NCBI GenBank assembly: GCA_041664945.1
Contig: JBAYJY010000053.1
Location: 1 to 26,145 of the forward strand
Source: JBAYJY01 sp041664945
GTDB lineage: Bacteria; UBP15; UBA6099
Length of the DNA stretch: 26,145 bases
Direction: 5' to 3'
The notes below the pieces were generated by a model, which ran no database searches, was not told the origin of the DNA, and saw nothing but the letters and a program-made list of their open reading frames with translations. Shown here one piece after another: positions 1 through 7,636 of this stretch. The position numbers were made by a program, and so were the translations under genes. Positions within the stretch are counted from its first letter, which is position 1, and every line of letters begins with the position of its first letter.

Positions 1-594
1 CTCTCCCCAGAAGCGCGCGTGATTCGGGATGATGCCGATGGAAAGCATGTCCGGATTCGTGAGCAGAATACGGGCCTCGCGGCGCAGCGCCGTGCGGTCG
101 TCGCGCGGAGTGTCGCCGTCGTACGTGCCGAACCGCAACTTGCGGCGGCCGTACTGCAGCGCGTACACGCATTTCTGCTCGTCGTACTCCGCGCCCGGCC
201 GGATCAGCTCGTGCAGCATGCGCGTCTGGTCCTGCCCGAGCGCCTTGGTCGGAAAAATATACAGCGCGCGCGCCTCCGGGTCGGAGATCAACGTTTCGAG
301 CGTCGGGATGTTGTAACAGAGTGATTTGCCGCTGGCGGTGTCCGTCGCCAGCACGATATTTTCGCCCGCTCGCACACGCCGGACAGCCTCCGCCTGATGC
401 GAGTAAAGCGAGGCGACTCCGAGCTTGCGAAGATTGCCTGCAAGCGGCTCTGGAATCGGAGGCGAAACCTTGCCTATGTGCGCTCGGCGCGGAGGATAGG
501 TCTTTGCGAACACAAGCTGGTCTGTATAGTCGGCGTCCTGCTTGATCAGCTCGATAAGATTTTCAAGTTCGCTCGTTCGCCGCCGCGTGGCCAT
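1..594 (-). CDS. MrfA/YprA-like DEAD-box helicase, N-terminal part (runs off left edge)
   Basis: The minus strand from the ATG at 594 to base 1 is open for 198 codons with no stop. Residues about 75-95 carry the Q-motif-like SHQAEAV and the Walker A variant ATDTASGKSLCYN. They are followed by motif Ia (FPTKALGQDQ) and by LLTNPDMLS, typical of the MrfA/YprA/Hrq1 branch of superfamily 2 helicases, whose members are usually 700-900 aa and end in a DUF1998 zinc-binding domain. That half lies outside the window. Known members unwind DNA 3' to 5', and Bacillus MrfA acts in mitomycin-damage repair. Repair of DNA here is inferred from the family only. No good Shine-Dalgarno lies at the usual distance (AAGG is 13 nt upstream), so the start is probable rather than certain. 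Confidence 0.85.
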   Translation of the reverse strand, partial: MATRRRTSELENLIELIKQDADYTDQLVFAKTYPPRRAHIGKVSPPIPEPLAGNLRKLGVASLYSHQAEAVRRVRAGENIVLATDTASGKSLCYNIPTLETLISDPEARALYIFPTKALGQDQTRMLHELIRPGAEYDEQKCVYALQYGRRKLRFGTYDGDTPRDDRTALRREARILLTNPDMLSIGIIPNHARFWGE

Positions 595-773
595 GTAATT
601 GACGCCGCCTTATCTGACATTCCGGTTATCCGGCGACTCTATTTTATTCCAATTCAGACAATAATCGTAGTGGCCGCCTCGAAACGCTCGCCAGTCGCCG
701 CTGATCACCCGAAAAACGAACACAAAAAAAGCGCCCCAAAAAAGAGGCGCTTCTTGTCTGCTATCTCGAAAAT
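595..773. other. Intergenic gap with one terminator
   Basis: Spacer between the helicase start and the stop of the MaoC gene. It contains the hairpin terminator at 724-752. I see no ORF with a ribosome site and no convincing promoter for the helicase. Confidence 0.6.
724..752 (-). terminator. Rho-independent terminator of the MaoC pair
   Basis: Reading the minus strand, AAGCGCC (752-746) pairs perfectly with GGCGCTT (735-729) around a T-rich loop, and seven T residues follow (730-724). It lies about 20 bp after the MaoC stop codon, as expected for an intrinsic terminator. Confidence 0.85.
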
Positions 774-1178
774 TCAGGCTTTTCTCAGAGTCGCAACGCT
801 GTTCGTAAGGACTTCCACCGCGCCTTTATTGGTTGAAGCGCCAATCTCCAGCGTAATGGCGCCGCCTTCCTTAGCTACGACTTTTCCGCCGACGACAACT
901 GTATCAAGCGGCTTAACCGGTTTCGCGAAACGCACTTTCAAATGCTTCAGCGCTCCCGGATCGCCCGCGTAATTCCAAGCCGCCTTCGCCGCGAACGCCA
1001 TCGTGCACAAACCCTGCAGGATGTTGCCGCCCAACCCCACCATCTTCCCGAACTCGGGGTCTATGTGGATCGGGTTGAAGTCGCCTGATGCGCCGGCGTA
1101 ATACATCGGCTGATATTTTCCGACCGGATTCTTTTCTTCCGGCATCGCGTCTCCGACATTTATTTTATCGAAATCCAT
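774..1178 (-). CDS. MaoC-like (R)-hydroxyacyl dehydratase, catalytic subunit (HadB-like)
   Basis: A 134-residue single hot-dog protein. The hydratase-2 signature YAGASGDFNPIHID is present with the catalytic pair Asp33 and His38, followed by the substrate-tunnel segment LGGNILQGLCTMAF. Proteins of this family reversibly hydrate trans-2-enoyl thioesters to (R)-3-hydroxyacyl thioesters in fatty acid synthesis or breakdown. The upstream neighbour is a second hot-dog protein lacking the catalytic His, so the two probably form a HadA/HadB-type heterodimer in which this is the catalytic chain. I place the start at ATG 1178 because AAAGGGG lies about 7 nt upstream. A TTG six codons earlier (1196) would overlap the upstream stop codon and place that Shine-Dalgarno inside the gene. 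The gap to the upstream gene is 14 bp, indicating co-transcription. Confidence 0.88.
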   Translation of the reverse strand: MDFDKINVGDAMPEEKNPVGKYQPMYYAGASGDFNPIHIDPEFGKMVGLGGNILQGLCTMAFAAKAAWNYAGDPGALKHLKVRFAKPVKPLDTVVVGGKVVAKEGGAITLEIGASTNKGAVEVLTNSVATLRKA

Positions 1179-1192
1179 TTTGTGCCCCTTTC

Positions 1193-1639
1193 TCAACCTC
1201 TGATAACGAAAGTCCAGCGCGCATTCGCAGTCAATTGCCCCTGCTGGTTTTTCGAAATGGTTTCCATCGTTACGAAACTTTTGCCCTTCTTTTCATAAAT
1301 CTCCGCGATCTCGCTCTCGGTCGTGATCACATCGCCCGGCCGCACAACTTCCCCGAACTCAAACTCCTGTTCCCCGTGAACAAGCATCATGAAATTCAAC
1401 GCAAGTTCGCCGTCGAAAAACATCTGTCCGAGCGGCCCGGCCGCGTAAACCACAACGAACATGGGCGGCGCGATTATTCCGCCGTATTTCGAAGCCTTCG
1501 CTTTCTCGTCATCGAGGAATAACGGATTGTTATCGCCGATCGCGCGAGCGTATTCCTTAATCTTTTCCTTCCCCACCTCATAGACATGAGTCGGGTATTT
1601 CTTTCCGATGAATTTAGGGTCAACCGCCAAGTGTTCCAC
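1193..1639 (-). CDS. MaoC-like dehydratase N-terminal-domain protein (HadA-like partner)
   Basis: 148 residues, matching the FAS1-like dehydratase / MaoC N-terminal family by YARAIGDNNPLFLDDEKA, GGIIAPPMFVVVY and the C-terminal KGKSFVTMETISKNQQGQ strand pair. The Asp of the hydratase motif is kept, but the His position in GDNNPLFLD is Phe. The chain is therefore probably a structural or substrate-binding subunit for the HadB-like protein encoded 14 bp downstream, as in mycobacterial HadAB. The start is unsettled. The GTG at 1639 has AAGGAG only 1 nt upstream, which is too close. The in-frame TTG at 1630 sits 10 nt from the same site and may be the true start. Confidence 0.83.
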   Translation of the reverse strand: MEHLAVDPKFIGKKYPTHVYEVGKEKIKEYARAIGDNNPLFLDDEKAKASKYGGIIAPPMFVVVYAAGPLGQMFFDGELALNFMMLVHGEQEFEFGEVVRPGDVITTESEIAEIYEKKGKSFVTMETISKNQQGQLTANARWTFVIRG

Positions 1640-1695
1640 GCTCCTTTCTATTCTGTTTGACTGTGATGTATGCGCAAAGCAGCAAAAGATTTTTT

Positions 1696-1704
1696 ATTCT
1701 AACA
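1696..1704 (-). promoter_or_regulatory. Possible extended -10 promoter for the MaoC pair
   Basis: The minus strand reads TGTTAGAAT, an extended -10 (TGnTAGAAT), about 57 bp before the HadA-like start. The best -35 partner (TTGCGC) is at a long 19 bp spacing. The 93 bp gap after the upstream gene makes a separate promoter reasonable, but the match is only moderate. Confidence 0.35.
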
Positions 1705-1732
1705 CATTAGAGGCCGGAAAGCGCAAATTATT

Positions 1733-2362
1733 TTATCTCGCCTCGGCGACCCGGTTCGCCAGCCTGCCGATGCCCTCTATTTCTATCACGATCTCGTCGC
1801 CGGGCTTCATCGGGCCGACTCCGGACGGAGTCCCCGTCGCTATCATATCGCCGGGCAGCAACGTCATCACCGACGTAACAAACTCCACAATTTGCGCTAT
1901 ATTGAAAATCAGATTCCTCGTGTTTGAATGCTGCTTCAGTTCACCGTTCAAAAACGATTTAATTTCGACGGCGTTCGGGTCGATCTCATCAGTTATCACC
2001 GGACCTATCGGACAGAAAGTGTCGAACCCTTTCGCGCGCGTCCATTGTCCGTCGCGGGTCTGCATGTCGCGCTCGGTAACGTCGTTCAGGCAGGTGTAGC
2101 CGCGAATGAAATCCGTCGCGCGCACCGCCGCCACGTTTCGCGCTTCCTTCCCGATCACGATCGCAAGTTCGGCCTCGTAATCCACGCGCGTCGCGTTACT
2201 GGGATAAATTATATCCGCGCCTTCGTAAATGACAGAGGTCGCCGGCTTCATGAAAAGGATCGGCTCCTTCGGAATCGGCATCTTGAACTCCTCGGCATGG
2301 TCGCGATAGTTTAGTCCGAGGGCTATCACTTTCGACGGTTTCGCGTCGCATATAGTTTTCAT
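1733..2362 (-). CDS. Fumarylacetoacetate hydrolase family protein (acylpyruvase/hydratase-like)
   Basis: 209 residues, the length of short FAH-fold enzymes such as acylpyruvase (YcgM/FAHD1 type). Motifs in order: GLNYRDHAEE near residue 16, the metal ligands Glu63 and Glu65 in VDYEAELAIVIG, Asp94 in LNDVTERD, Lys111 in AKGFDTF, and GDMIATGTPSGVGP near 171-184. Family members use Mg or Mn to cleave or hydrate 2-oxo acids with a C-C or C=C bond beta to a carbonyl, in aromatic catabolism or oxaloacetate/acylpyruvate clean-up. The substrate cannot be told here. The ATG at 2362 is preceded by AAGGAG at 6 nt. It begins 22 bp after the histidine kinase stop codon and could share that transcript. The HadAB-like genes follow after 93 bp. 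Confidence 0.88.
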   Translation of the reverse strand: MKTICDAKPSKVIALGLNYRDHAEEFKMPIPKEPILFMKPATSVIYEGADIIYPSNATRVDYEAELAIVIGKEARNVAAVRATDFIRGYTCLNDVTERDMQTRDGQWTRAKGFDTFCPIGPVITDEIDPNAVEIKSFLNGELKQHSNTRNLIFNIAQIVEFVTSVMTLLPGDMIATGTPSGVGPMKPGDEIVIEIEGIGRLANRVAEAR

Positions 2363-2384
2363 ACATGTCTCCTTAGATGCAAAA

Positions 2385-4232
2385 TCATTCGCGCGGCAGA
2401 ATTATGCGGAAGGTGGCGCCTTCGCCGGGAGTCGATTCGGCGCGCAGCTCGCCGTTGTGCGCGGTGACGATCCCATAGCTGATCGACAACCCAAGCCCGG
2501 TGCCGACTCCGGTTTTCTTCGTCGTGAAAAACGGGTCGAATATGCTTTCGAGATTTTCTTTCGCTATTCCGCACCCCGAGTCGCTGAAAAACGCCTCAAC
2601 CGTATTATTCTCCTCGTTAACTATGGTTCCGACGCGCAGAACCCTGCGCGGGCTGTCAGTCATCGCCTGTATCGCGTTAAGTATCAGATTCAGCAGAACC
2701 TGCCGCAGCTTCTGCGGGTCCATCCTTATCATCAGCGGAGAAGCGGACGCATATTCCTCCTCTACCGCGATGTTGTTCTTCTTGAATTGATGCCGCGTAA
2801 GGTCCAATGATTTGCGCATCAGCGCGTGAACGTCGGAGACCGCGAAATCGAATTTCGATTCCTGCGCGAACGAAAGAAGGTCCTTGACCTTTTCCGCGAT
2901 TCGCTCGATTTCTTCGCGAATCGTCTCAATTTCAGCCCTCGTTTCGGCGTCGACGTCCGGCCGTTTGAGAATTATCTGCACGTAGGTCGAGATAATTGCG
3001 AGCGGGTTGTTTATTTCGTGCGCTATTCCTGAAGAGAGTTGCCCCATGGCATAGAAGCGGTCCGCGACGCTGATCTTTTGATAGAAAGTTTTAAGTTCGC
3101 GGATTCGTTTTTCGAGGTTGTCTATCATGGTCCTGAAAGCCGTGGCGAGATCCGCCACTTCATCGCCGCGTTTGGTGAGCCGAGAGCCAAGCCGGTCGAA
3201 AGAATCCCTGAGATTAATCAAATCCTGCTCGGCGTCGGCCGCTGTCCGTCCGTCTGCGTCCTTTGGTTCCAGTTCGACGCTGCGGGCGAGACGCGTAAGT
3301 TCCGCCAAAGGCCGCGTTATGTTGCCCGCAAGCAAAACCGCCAAGCCGAACGCTATCAGAGTGAACCCGAATATCATGAGGCTCAGGACAAGCCGCTCCC
3401 GAGCGAGCGATTTAACGAGCGACGCCGTCGAATAGCCTATCCTCACGATTCCGAGACGGTTTTCGCCGTCTCCGATTAAAACCGAAACCTCGACGATATT
3501 GCCGAATTCGTTCGAGGCGGCAATCTTCTGCGTTACCACGGGTTGCACCGCGCTTACCGACATCGCGCGCCGGATAACCTCCGGCGTCAGATATTTGTCG
3601 AAGCTCCGCATCCGGTATTCATATATCGAGGACTCGTCCGGGCCGGTCACAGATGCGTATAACACATCGGGGTCGGACTCGATTATTCTTTGCGATAGAT
3701 ATTTCACCTGAAAGAAATCGTACTTTGAGAGATAATATCTTAACATTTCCGCGACAGTGTTGCCAAGCGTCACCACCTGCCGCATTTTTTCATTTTCGAA
3801 AATGTCCGGAATGTCGTAATAAAGCGTGATCGAGCCAATTATAAGATTCTTTGATTTCACATCCACGGCCACGGAATTAGTGCCGGCGCCTATCGTCGCG
3901 CCGGTTCTCACAAACCGGTACACAACTTCGTTAGCCCTGTCCCTGATTTCACAGCCGGTCACCGAAGTGTCCCCGGAAGCCGCTTTTCTCAGCACATCAT
4001 CGGCAACCTGCTCGATCTGCCCCCGCGAGCCTGACGACACAAGCAGGTTCTCAATCCCGTACGACATCGATCGCGCGAGAAATTTTACGCGCGACACGCG
4101 CTGAGACCGGTAAAGCCGGGCCACGCGAATATCGCTCCCGGCGCTGACGATCAGCGCCGTGCAGAATACGAGAGCCCCAAAGGCTATCGAAATCCGGGCA
4201 ACTATGCCGAACCTTACTGAACGACGTTCCAC
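2385..4232 (-). CDS. Membrane-bound sensor histidine kinase
   Basis: 615 residues from the GTG at 4232. Order: transmembrane helix about 12-32; extracytoplasmic sensor about 33-280; second helix about 283-305; HAMP linker (NITRPLAELTRLA); coiled coil; then HisKA with the phosphoacceptor His405 in SSGIAHEINNPL. The HATPase follows, with N box NLILNAIQAM, G1 DSGCGI, F box FDPFFTTK and G2 GTGLGLSISYGI. The IAHEINNPL/FFTTK type is common in NtrB-like kinases whose partners are sigma-54 activators, but no response regulator is encoded in this window. The ATG at 4262 would add ten residues. It lacks a ribosome site and lies upstream of the transcript start predicted from the promoter at 4262-4289, whereas the GTG has GGGAGG 5 nt upstream. 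The divergent neighbour is a PhnD-like binding protein, a plausible sensing partner. Confidence 0.9.
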   Translation of the reverse strand: MERRSVRFGIVARISIAFGALVFCTALIVSAGSDIRVARLYRSQRVSRVKFLARSMSYGIENLLVSSGSRGQIEQVADDVLRKAASGDTSVTGCEIRDRANEVVYRFVRTGATIGAGTNSVAVDVKSKNLIIGSITLYYDIPDIFENEKMRQVVTLGNTVAEMLRYYLSKYDFFQVKYLSQRIIESDPDVLYASVTGPDESSIYEYRMRSFDKYLTPEVIRRAMSVSAVQPVVTQKIAASNEFGNIVEVSVLIGDGENRLGIVRIGYSTASLVKSLARERLVLSLMIFGFTLIAFGLAVLLAGNITRPLAELTRLARSVELEPKDADGRTAADAEQDLINLRDSFDRLGSRLTKRGDEVADLATAFRTMIDNLEKRIRELKTFYQKISVADRFYAMGQLSSGIAHEINNPLAIISTYVQIILKRPDVDAETRAEIETIREEIERIAEKVKDLLSFAQESKFDFAVSDVHALMRKSLDLTRHQFKKNNIAVEEEYASASPLMIRMDPQKLRQVLLNLILNAIQAMTDSPRRVLRVGTIVNEENNTVEAFFSDSGCGIAKENLESIFDPFFTTKKTGVGTGLGLSISYGIVTAHNGELRAESTPGEGATFRIILPRE

Positions 4233-4261
4233 GCGGCCCTCCCGTTCTTCAGCGACCGCCA

Positions 4262-4289
4262 TTTATAAATATAAATTTACATGTTTCAA
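4262..4289 (-). promoter_or_regulatory. Sigma-70-type promoter for the histidine kinase
   Basis: Minus strand: -35 TTGAAA (4289-4284), 16 bp spacer, -10 TATAAA (4267-4262). Each hexamer matches consensus at five of six positions. The predicted transcript start near 4255 excludes the ATG at 4262 and leaves a leader of about 23 nt containing GGGAGG ahead of the GTG at 4232. Confidence 0.55.
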
Positions 4290-4304
4290 ATCTAATTGTA
4301 CAAT
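4276..4304 (+). promoter_or_regulatory. Sigma-70-type promoter for the PhnD-like gene
   Basis: -35 TTTACA (4276-4281), 17 bp spacer, -10 TACAAT (4299-4304), each one mismatch from consensus. Expected start near 4311, giving a leader of about 47 nt. It overlaps the divergent kinase promoter, so the two could compete or share one regulator. Confidence 0.6.
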
Positions 4305-4357
4305 GAAGTGGGAATCAGGAAAACATTCTTTAATGATGTTTTTGTATCAAGGTTGAT

Positions 4358-5326
4358 ATGAAAACGACAGGCTCTGAAAAGAAAACAATTATCAGACATT
4401 CATTCATAACACGGATTGCTCTTCTAATTATTTCCGCGATCATTCTCGCGGCGTCCTCTGATTGCTTCGCCGCAGCCGTTTCCGACCAGCTCTCTTTCGA
4501 CCTCAATCTGCCGCCATCAATGCTCGGCCAAGGCTCCTCCGAAATCTTCCGCGCTTTTCAGGAATTACGGACGGTTTTCAGAAACGACATGGACATCGAC
4601 CTGAGTATTCAGGTGACAGACTCGTGGAACGAAGTAATCAATCGCCTCGAAACGGATAAAACCGATTTCGCCTGGATGCCTCCTTATTATTATTTCCGCG
4701 CGCGCGCAAACAATCCAAAATCGAAGATCAGGCCGCTCGCCATTTACCAGAGCAAAGGAACGACAGCCTCGCCGACCTGCATTTATGTCAAACCCAACGG
4801 CATCAGAAAACTTGAAGACCTGCTGGCAACCCGGGTCGCATTCCCTGACGAAGCCGGATGGGCCGTCTTGAATCACATCTTCATTCATGACCCGGTTATG
4901 GCCGCCAACCAGATTGATCCGTCTCGCTTTTTCGTTAAGTTCCGCATCCTGCCTCGTGAATCCTCAGCCCTCGCTATCAGATTCAACGCCGTGGACGCCA
5001 TCGTGCTCGAACCTCTATATATGGAATACCTGCCTCCAAAAGATCAGGATAAGAATAAGATAATGAAACTTGTCTGCTCCGAGCCTCTGGCCAACACTGT
5101 GATAGTTTACAGGAAGAATTTAGATCCGTTTATGAAGGAAACTCTAGAGCTGTTTCTAACATCAATGCACAGCGATCCGACTTTCAGCCAGTTCAGGCAT
5201 TTCTTCAAAACAACAAACGGGCAATGGACCAGCGCGAACGAAAAAGCGCTCGTTTCGTGGAAAAAAATATATACAGAAAGCGTTAAGAACGGGTGGGACA
5301 AGAGCTACAAAGCCCTTCCCAAATGA
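4358..5326 (+). CDS. PhnD-like periplasmic substrate-binding protein (orphan)
   Basis: 322 residues with a signal peptide: basic N-terminus, hydrophobic stretch about 18-33 and a probable signal peptidase I site after DCFA near 38-39. The Cys is not in a lipobox. The mature part resembles the PhnD / phosphate-phosphonate binding family: LNLPPSMLGQ at the start of the fold, then ELRTVFRNDMDIDLSIQVTDSWNEVINRL, DFAWMPPYYYFRA, PLAIYQSKG, IYVKPNGIRKLEDLLATRVAFPD and AVDAIVLEP. Family members bind oxyanions or organophosphonates for ABC import. No permease or ATPase gene is nearby, and the divergent neighbour is a sensor kinase, so a role as a periplasmic ligand receptor for signalling is a reasonable inference. 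AAGG lies 6 nt before the ATG. The stop is 18 bp from the convergent deoxyhypusine-synthase-like gene. Confidence 0.8.
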   Translation: MKTTGSEKKTIIRHSFITRIALLIISAIILAASSDCFAAAVSDQLSFDLNLPPSMLGQGSSEIFRAFQELRTVFRNDMDIDLSIQVTDSWNEVINRLETDKTDFAWMPPYYYFRARANNPKSKIRPLAIYQSKGTTASPTCIYVKPNGIRKLEDLLATRVAFPDEAGWAVLNHIFIHDPVMAANQIDPSRFFVKFRILPRESSALAIRFNAVDAIVLEPLYMEYLPPKDQDKNKIMKLVCSEPLANTVIVYRKNLDPFMKETLELFLTSMHSDPTFSQFRHFFKTTNGQWTSANEKALVSWKKIYTESVKNGWDKSYKALPK

Positions 5327-5344
5327 CGCGCCCGGCGAGATAGA

Positions 5345-6526
5345 TCAGCGCCCGGATTTCCGGCGCGCTTCTCTTTCCCTCTTATTTTTAACAAGTTTCT
5401 TATAATCTCCGACAAAAGCCGGATTTGCCATCGCGCTCTTTTTGAGACGCGCCGCTTTTTTGTCGATTTGACCCAGCAGGTTCTTTCTCGGGCGCGGCTC
5501 GACTGTTTCCATTATATATTTGCAGATCAGTGGGAACGTGATCGACGCGCACGAGTACACAACCGCCTGATTCAGCGGCGCTTCCTTCACCTTGCCCCAC
5601 GAATGAGCCTCCTGCGGCGTCGCTCCGGAAAGACCGCCCCAATGCGGCGAATCGGTCGTCAACTGAATGAAGTAATCGTGGCCGCCTATGTCGTCCTGCA
5701 GTATCTGCCATAGCGTCGGCTGCGTCTGCATATAGAAATTCTTCGGCGAGCCGCCACCCACTATCACGACTCCGTTCTTGCCAGCCTCGCGCACTATCGC
5801 CGTCGTCTCGATTATGTCGAGCGTCGGGTCCACAACGAGCCCGGCCCCGAAAAAGTTCGGAACCACCATGTTCATTGCGATCGATGAATCGCCCGGCGAG
5901 GAGGTGAATATCGGAACTCCGCACTCAACCGCCTGCGCGACAAGCGACTTCTCCGGCAGCGGCGCGTTCAACAGAACAGACTCGCCCAACAGCCGGTGCA
6001 GTTTCGCCGTGGACACCGGCTTCTTGAATCCATGGTCGATAACCGCATCGATCACCATCGCGTCAGTCGGCAACAGCGTCTCGTTGTCGCTTATGAAAGT
6101 GTCATAAATCCGCGCCACGCCGTACTTATGCAACACGGCGTCGTCCGCGTTCGCCGAACCCTGCGTCACAGGGAAATTGAACGCGCGGTGGAAATCGTGA
6201 TATAGATTTGCGCCTGTCGATATGATGAAATCCACAAATCCGCGCTGCATCATCTCGATAACCGGCCCGCTCATCCCAATCGGCGTCATCGCGCCCGCGA
6301 GCGTCAGCGCAACCGTCGCGCCGCTTTCGATCATACGCCTGTACACTTCGCACGCTTCGGCCAGACGCCTCGCGTTATAACCTGACGCCCCGAACACTTC
6401 GTCTATGAAATCCTTGACCGTTCCCGGCGCGGCGATATTAAGCGGCTCGATCATCTTCCCCCGCATATACGGGTTCTTTGTCTTTCCGCATTTTTCTTTC
6501 ATTGTATCCGTTTTCTTTTTTGCCAT
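5345..6526 (-). CDS. Deoxyhypusine synthase-like protein
   Basis: 393 residues, close to eukaryotic and archaeal deoxyhypusine synthase length. Recognisable blocks: ALTLAGAMTPIGMSGPVIEMM, VDFIISTGANLYHDFH, TSSPGDSSIAMN, VVIVGGGSPKNFYMQ with Lys262 at the place of the catalytic lysine, and HDYFIQLTTDSPHWGGLSGATPQEAHSWGKV for NAD and spermidine binding. The canonical enzyme moves an aminobutyl group from spermidine to a lysine of eIF5A, but bacteria lack eIF5A. Bacterial relatives are thought to use a small-molecule acceptor, for example in homospermidine formation; activity here is unknown. The ATG at 6526 is chosen because GGAGGG lies 8 nt upstream; a longer frame starting at 6583 has no such support. 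The C-terminus is very basic (KNKREREARRKSGR). Confidence 0.9.
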   Translation of the reverse strand: MAKKKTDTMKEKCGKTKNPYMRGKMIEPLNIAAPGTVKDFIDEVFGASGYNARRLAEACEVYRRMIESGATVALTLAGAMTPIGMSGPVIEMMQRGFVDFIISTGANLYHDFHRAFNFPVTQGSANADDAVLHKYGVARIYDTFISDNETLLPTDAMVIDAVIDHGFKKPVSTAKLHRLLGESVLLNAPLPEKSLVAQAVECGVPIFTSSPGDSSIAMNMVVPNFFGAGLVVDPTLDIIETTAIVREAGKNGVVIVGGGSPKNFYMQTQPTLWQILQDDIGGHDYFIQLTTDSPHWGGLSGATPQEAHSWGKVKEAPLNQAVVYSCASITFPLICKYIMETVEPRPRKNLLGQIDKKAARLKKSAMANPAFVGDYKKLVKNKREREARRKSGR

Positions 6527-6617
6527 TTTCGTTTCCCTCCGTTGCGCGGCGCATAACGCCGAATAGTTCCGTTCCCCGGACATTACATTTAAGTCATTAT
6601 CAAAAACATACTGGGTT

Positions 6618-7499
6618 TTAATCCGCGAGGCCCTGCAGGAATTTTATGCTTTCGCGGAGCGCCGCTTCTTCCTGATCTACCTGCCACAACGGAAGATTGC
6701 ACTCTATCGAATACAGGCCCGTGTAGTAATTGTTCTTTAGCGCGTTCACGATCTCGGGAATATCCACTTCGCCCTGCCCCAGCGGGACGCTCATCAGCAT
6801 CGGGCCGGACCTCTTCATGTCCTTGATGTGCGTGTAAACGGTATACGGCGCAAGCATCTTCGCCGTTTCGACCGGGTCTTCGTCCAGATAAACAGCGTTT
6901 CCCGTGTCGAGCGTGATTCTGAATTTATCGGAATCGATGTAGTGGATTATCCGCAACATCTCTTCGATTGTGTAGTCGGAGTGGTTTTCGAGCGCGACTG
7001 TAAGGCCTTCGAGCGAAGCGTCATACGTGAATTGCTTCAGCCGCCTCGCGACATCGTCGATCTCGCGGTTCCGGTTGATCGTCAGGTGGAACGGCTTGTG
7101 GACCATGTTCGGGACGATCAGGCCGCCGCACACGCGCAGGATTTTTGCGCCGAACTCGTGCGCGAGCTCGAACATCTCGTTCTTTCGAATTTCAAGAGCC
7201 TGAAACACGACATCCGGCAGCGCGAAAGGTATTCCAAACCCGAACACAAGCTCCAATCCACTTTTCGCTATAATGTCGCGAAGCCGCTCCGGCGATTTCC
7301 TCGCCTCCCGCGACATCATGAAATAGTCGAAACCCACACCCTCCGCGCCCATCTCCGCTGCAAGCGTCACCATACCCTCAAGAGTCATGCGGCCTACCAT
7401 CATTGAGTTGTGGAAACACCACTCGTCAACTCCGATATGCATCGGCAGCTTCTCTTCCTCGTACTCCTCCGCGTCGCCGCTCAACAGTTCTTCGTCCAT
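6618..7499 (-). CDS. Sugar phosphate isomerase/epimerase-like TIM-barrel protein
   Basis: 293 residues of the xylose-isomerase-like / AP endonuclease 2 fold. Likely divalent-metal ligands fall on successive strands: Glu171 (VALENH), Asp198 (ITLDTGNA), His224 (YTHIKDM) and Glu266 (YSIECN). Relatives isomerise or epimerise sugars, inosose or hydroxypyruvate, so the substrate is open. The start is the ATG at 7499, with GGAG 8 nt upstream. A TTG at 7544 would lie at the predicted transcription start. An inner ATG (residue 20, MHIGVDEW) begins the fold proper, and the acidic stretch before it (EEYEEEKLP) is unusual and may be unstructured. A 91 bp gap separates it from the downstream deoxyhypusine-synthase-like gene, which may have its own promoter. 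Confidence 0.82.
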   Translation of the reverse strand: MDEELLSGDAEEYEEEKLPMHIGVDEWCFHNSMMVGRMTLEGMVTLAAEMGAEGVGFDYFMMSREARKSPERLRDIIAKSGLELVFGFGIPFALPDVVFQALEIRKNEMFELAHEFGAKILRVCGGLIVPNMVHKPFHLTINRNREIDDVARRLKQFTYDASLEGLTVALENHSDYTIEEMLRIIHYIDSDKFRITLDTGNAVYLDEDPVETAKMLAPYTVYTHIKDMKRSGPMLMSVPLGQGEVDIPEIVNALKNNYYTGLYSIECNLPLWQVDQEEAALRESIKFLQGLAD

Positions 7500-7549
7500 C
7501 CGGCTTCTCCGAATCTCAGTCTTTTCATTCAGGCCAAAAGGCAACGATC

Positions 7550-7578
7550 ATGTTACCATAAGAATATTAGCGCGTCAA
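7550..7578 (-). promoter_or_regulatory. Promoter for the TIM-barrel gene
   Basis: Minus strand: -35 TTGACG (7578-7573), 17 bp spacer, -10 TAACAT (7555-7550). Transcription would begin near 7543, leaving a leader of about 44 nt to the ATG at 7499. The -35 is one mismatch from consensus, the -10 two. Confidence 0.5.
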
Positions 7579-7636
7579 ATAACGCCGTGCGCCGCCCTTT
7601 CTTTTCATAGGGAATCGCCGCCGCTTTCAGCGCGGT

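Noticed and set aside
4358..5326. Phosphonate ABC importer locus
   Set aside because: Only the binding protein is present; no permease or ATPase gene is adjacent on either side.
5350..5370. GC-rich hairpin as a terminator for the PhnD-like gene
   Set aside because: It falls inside the coding end of the deoxyhypusine-synthase-like gene and has no clear U-run.
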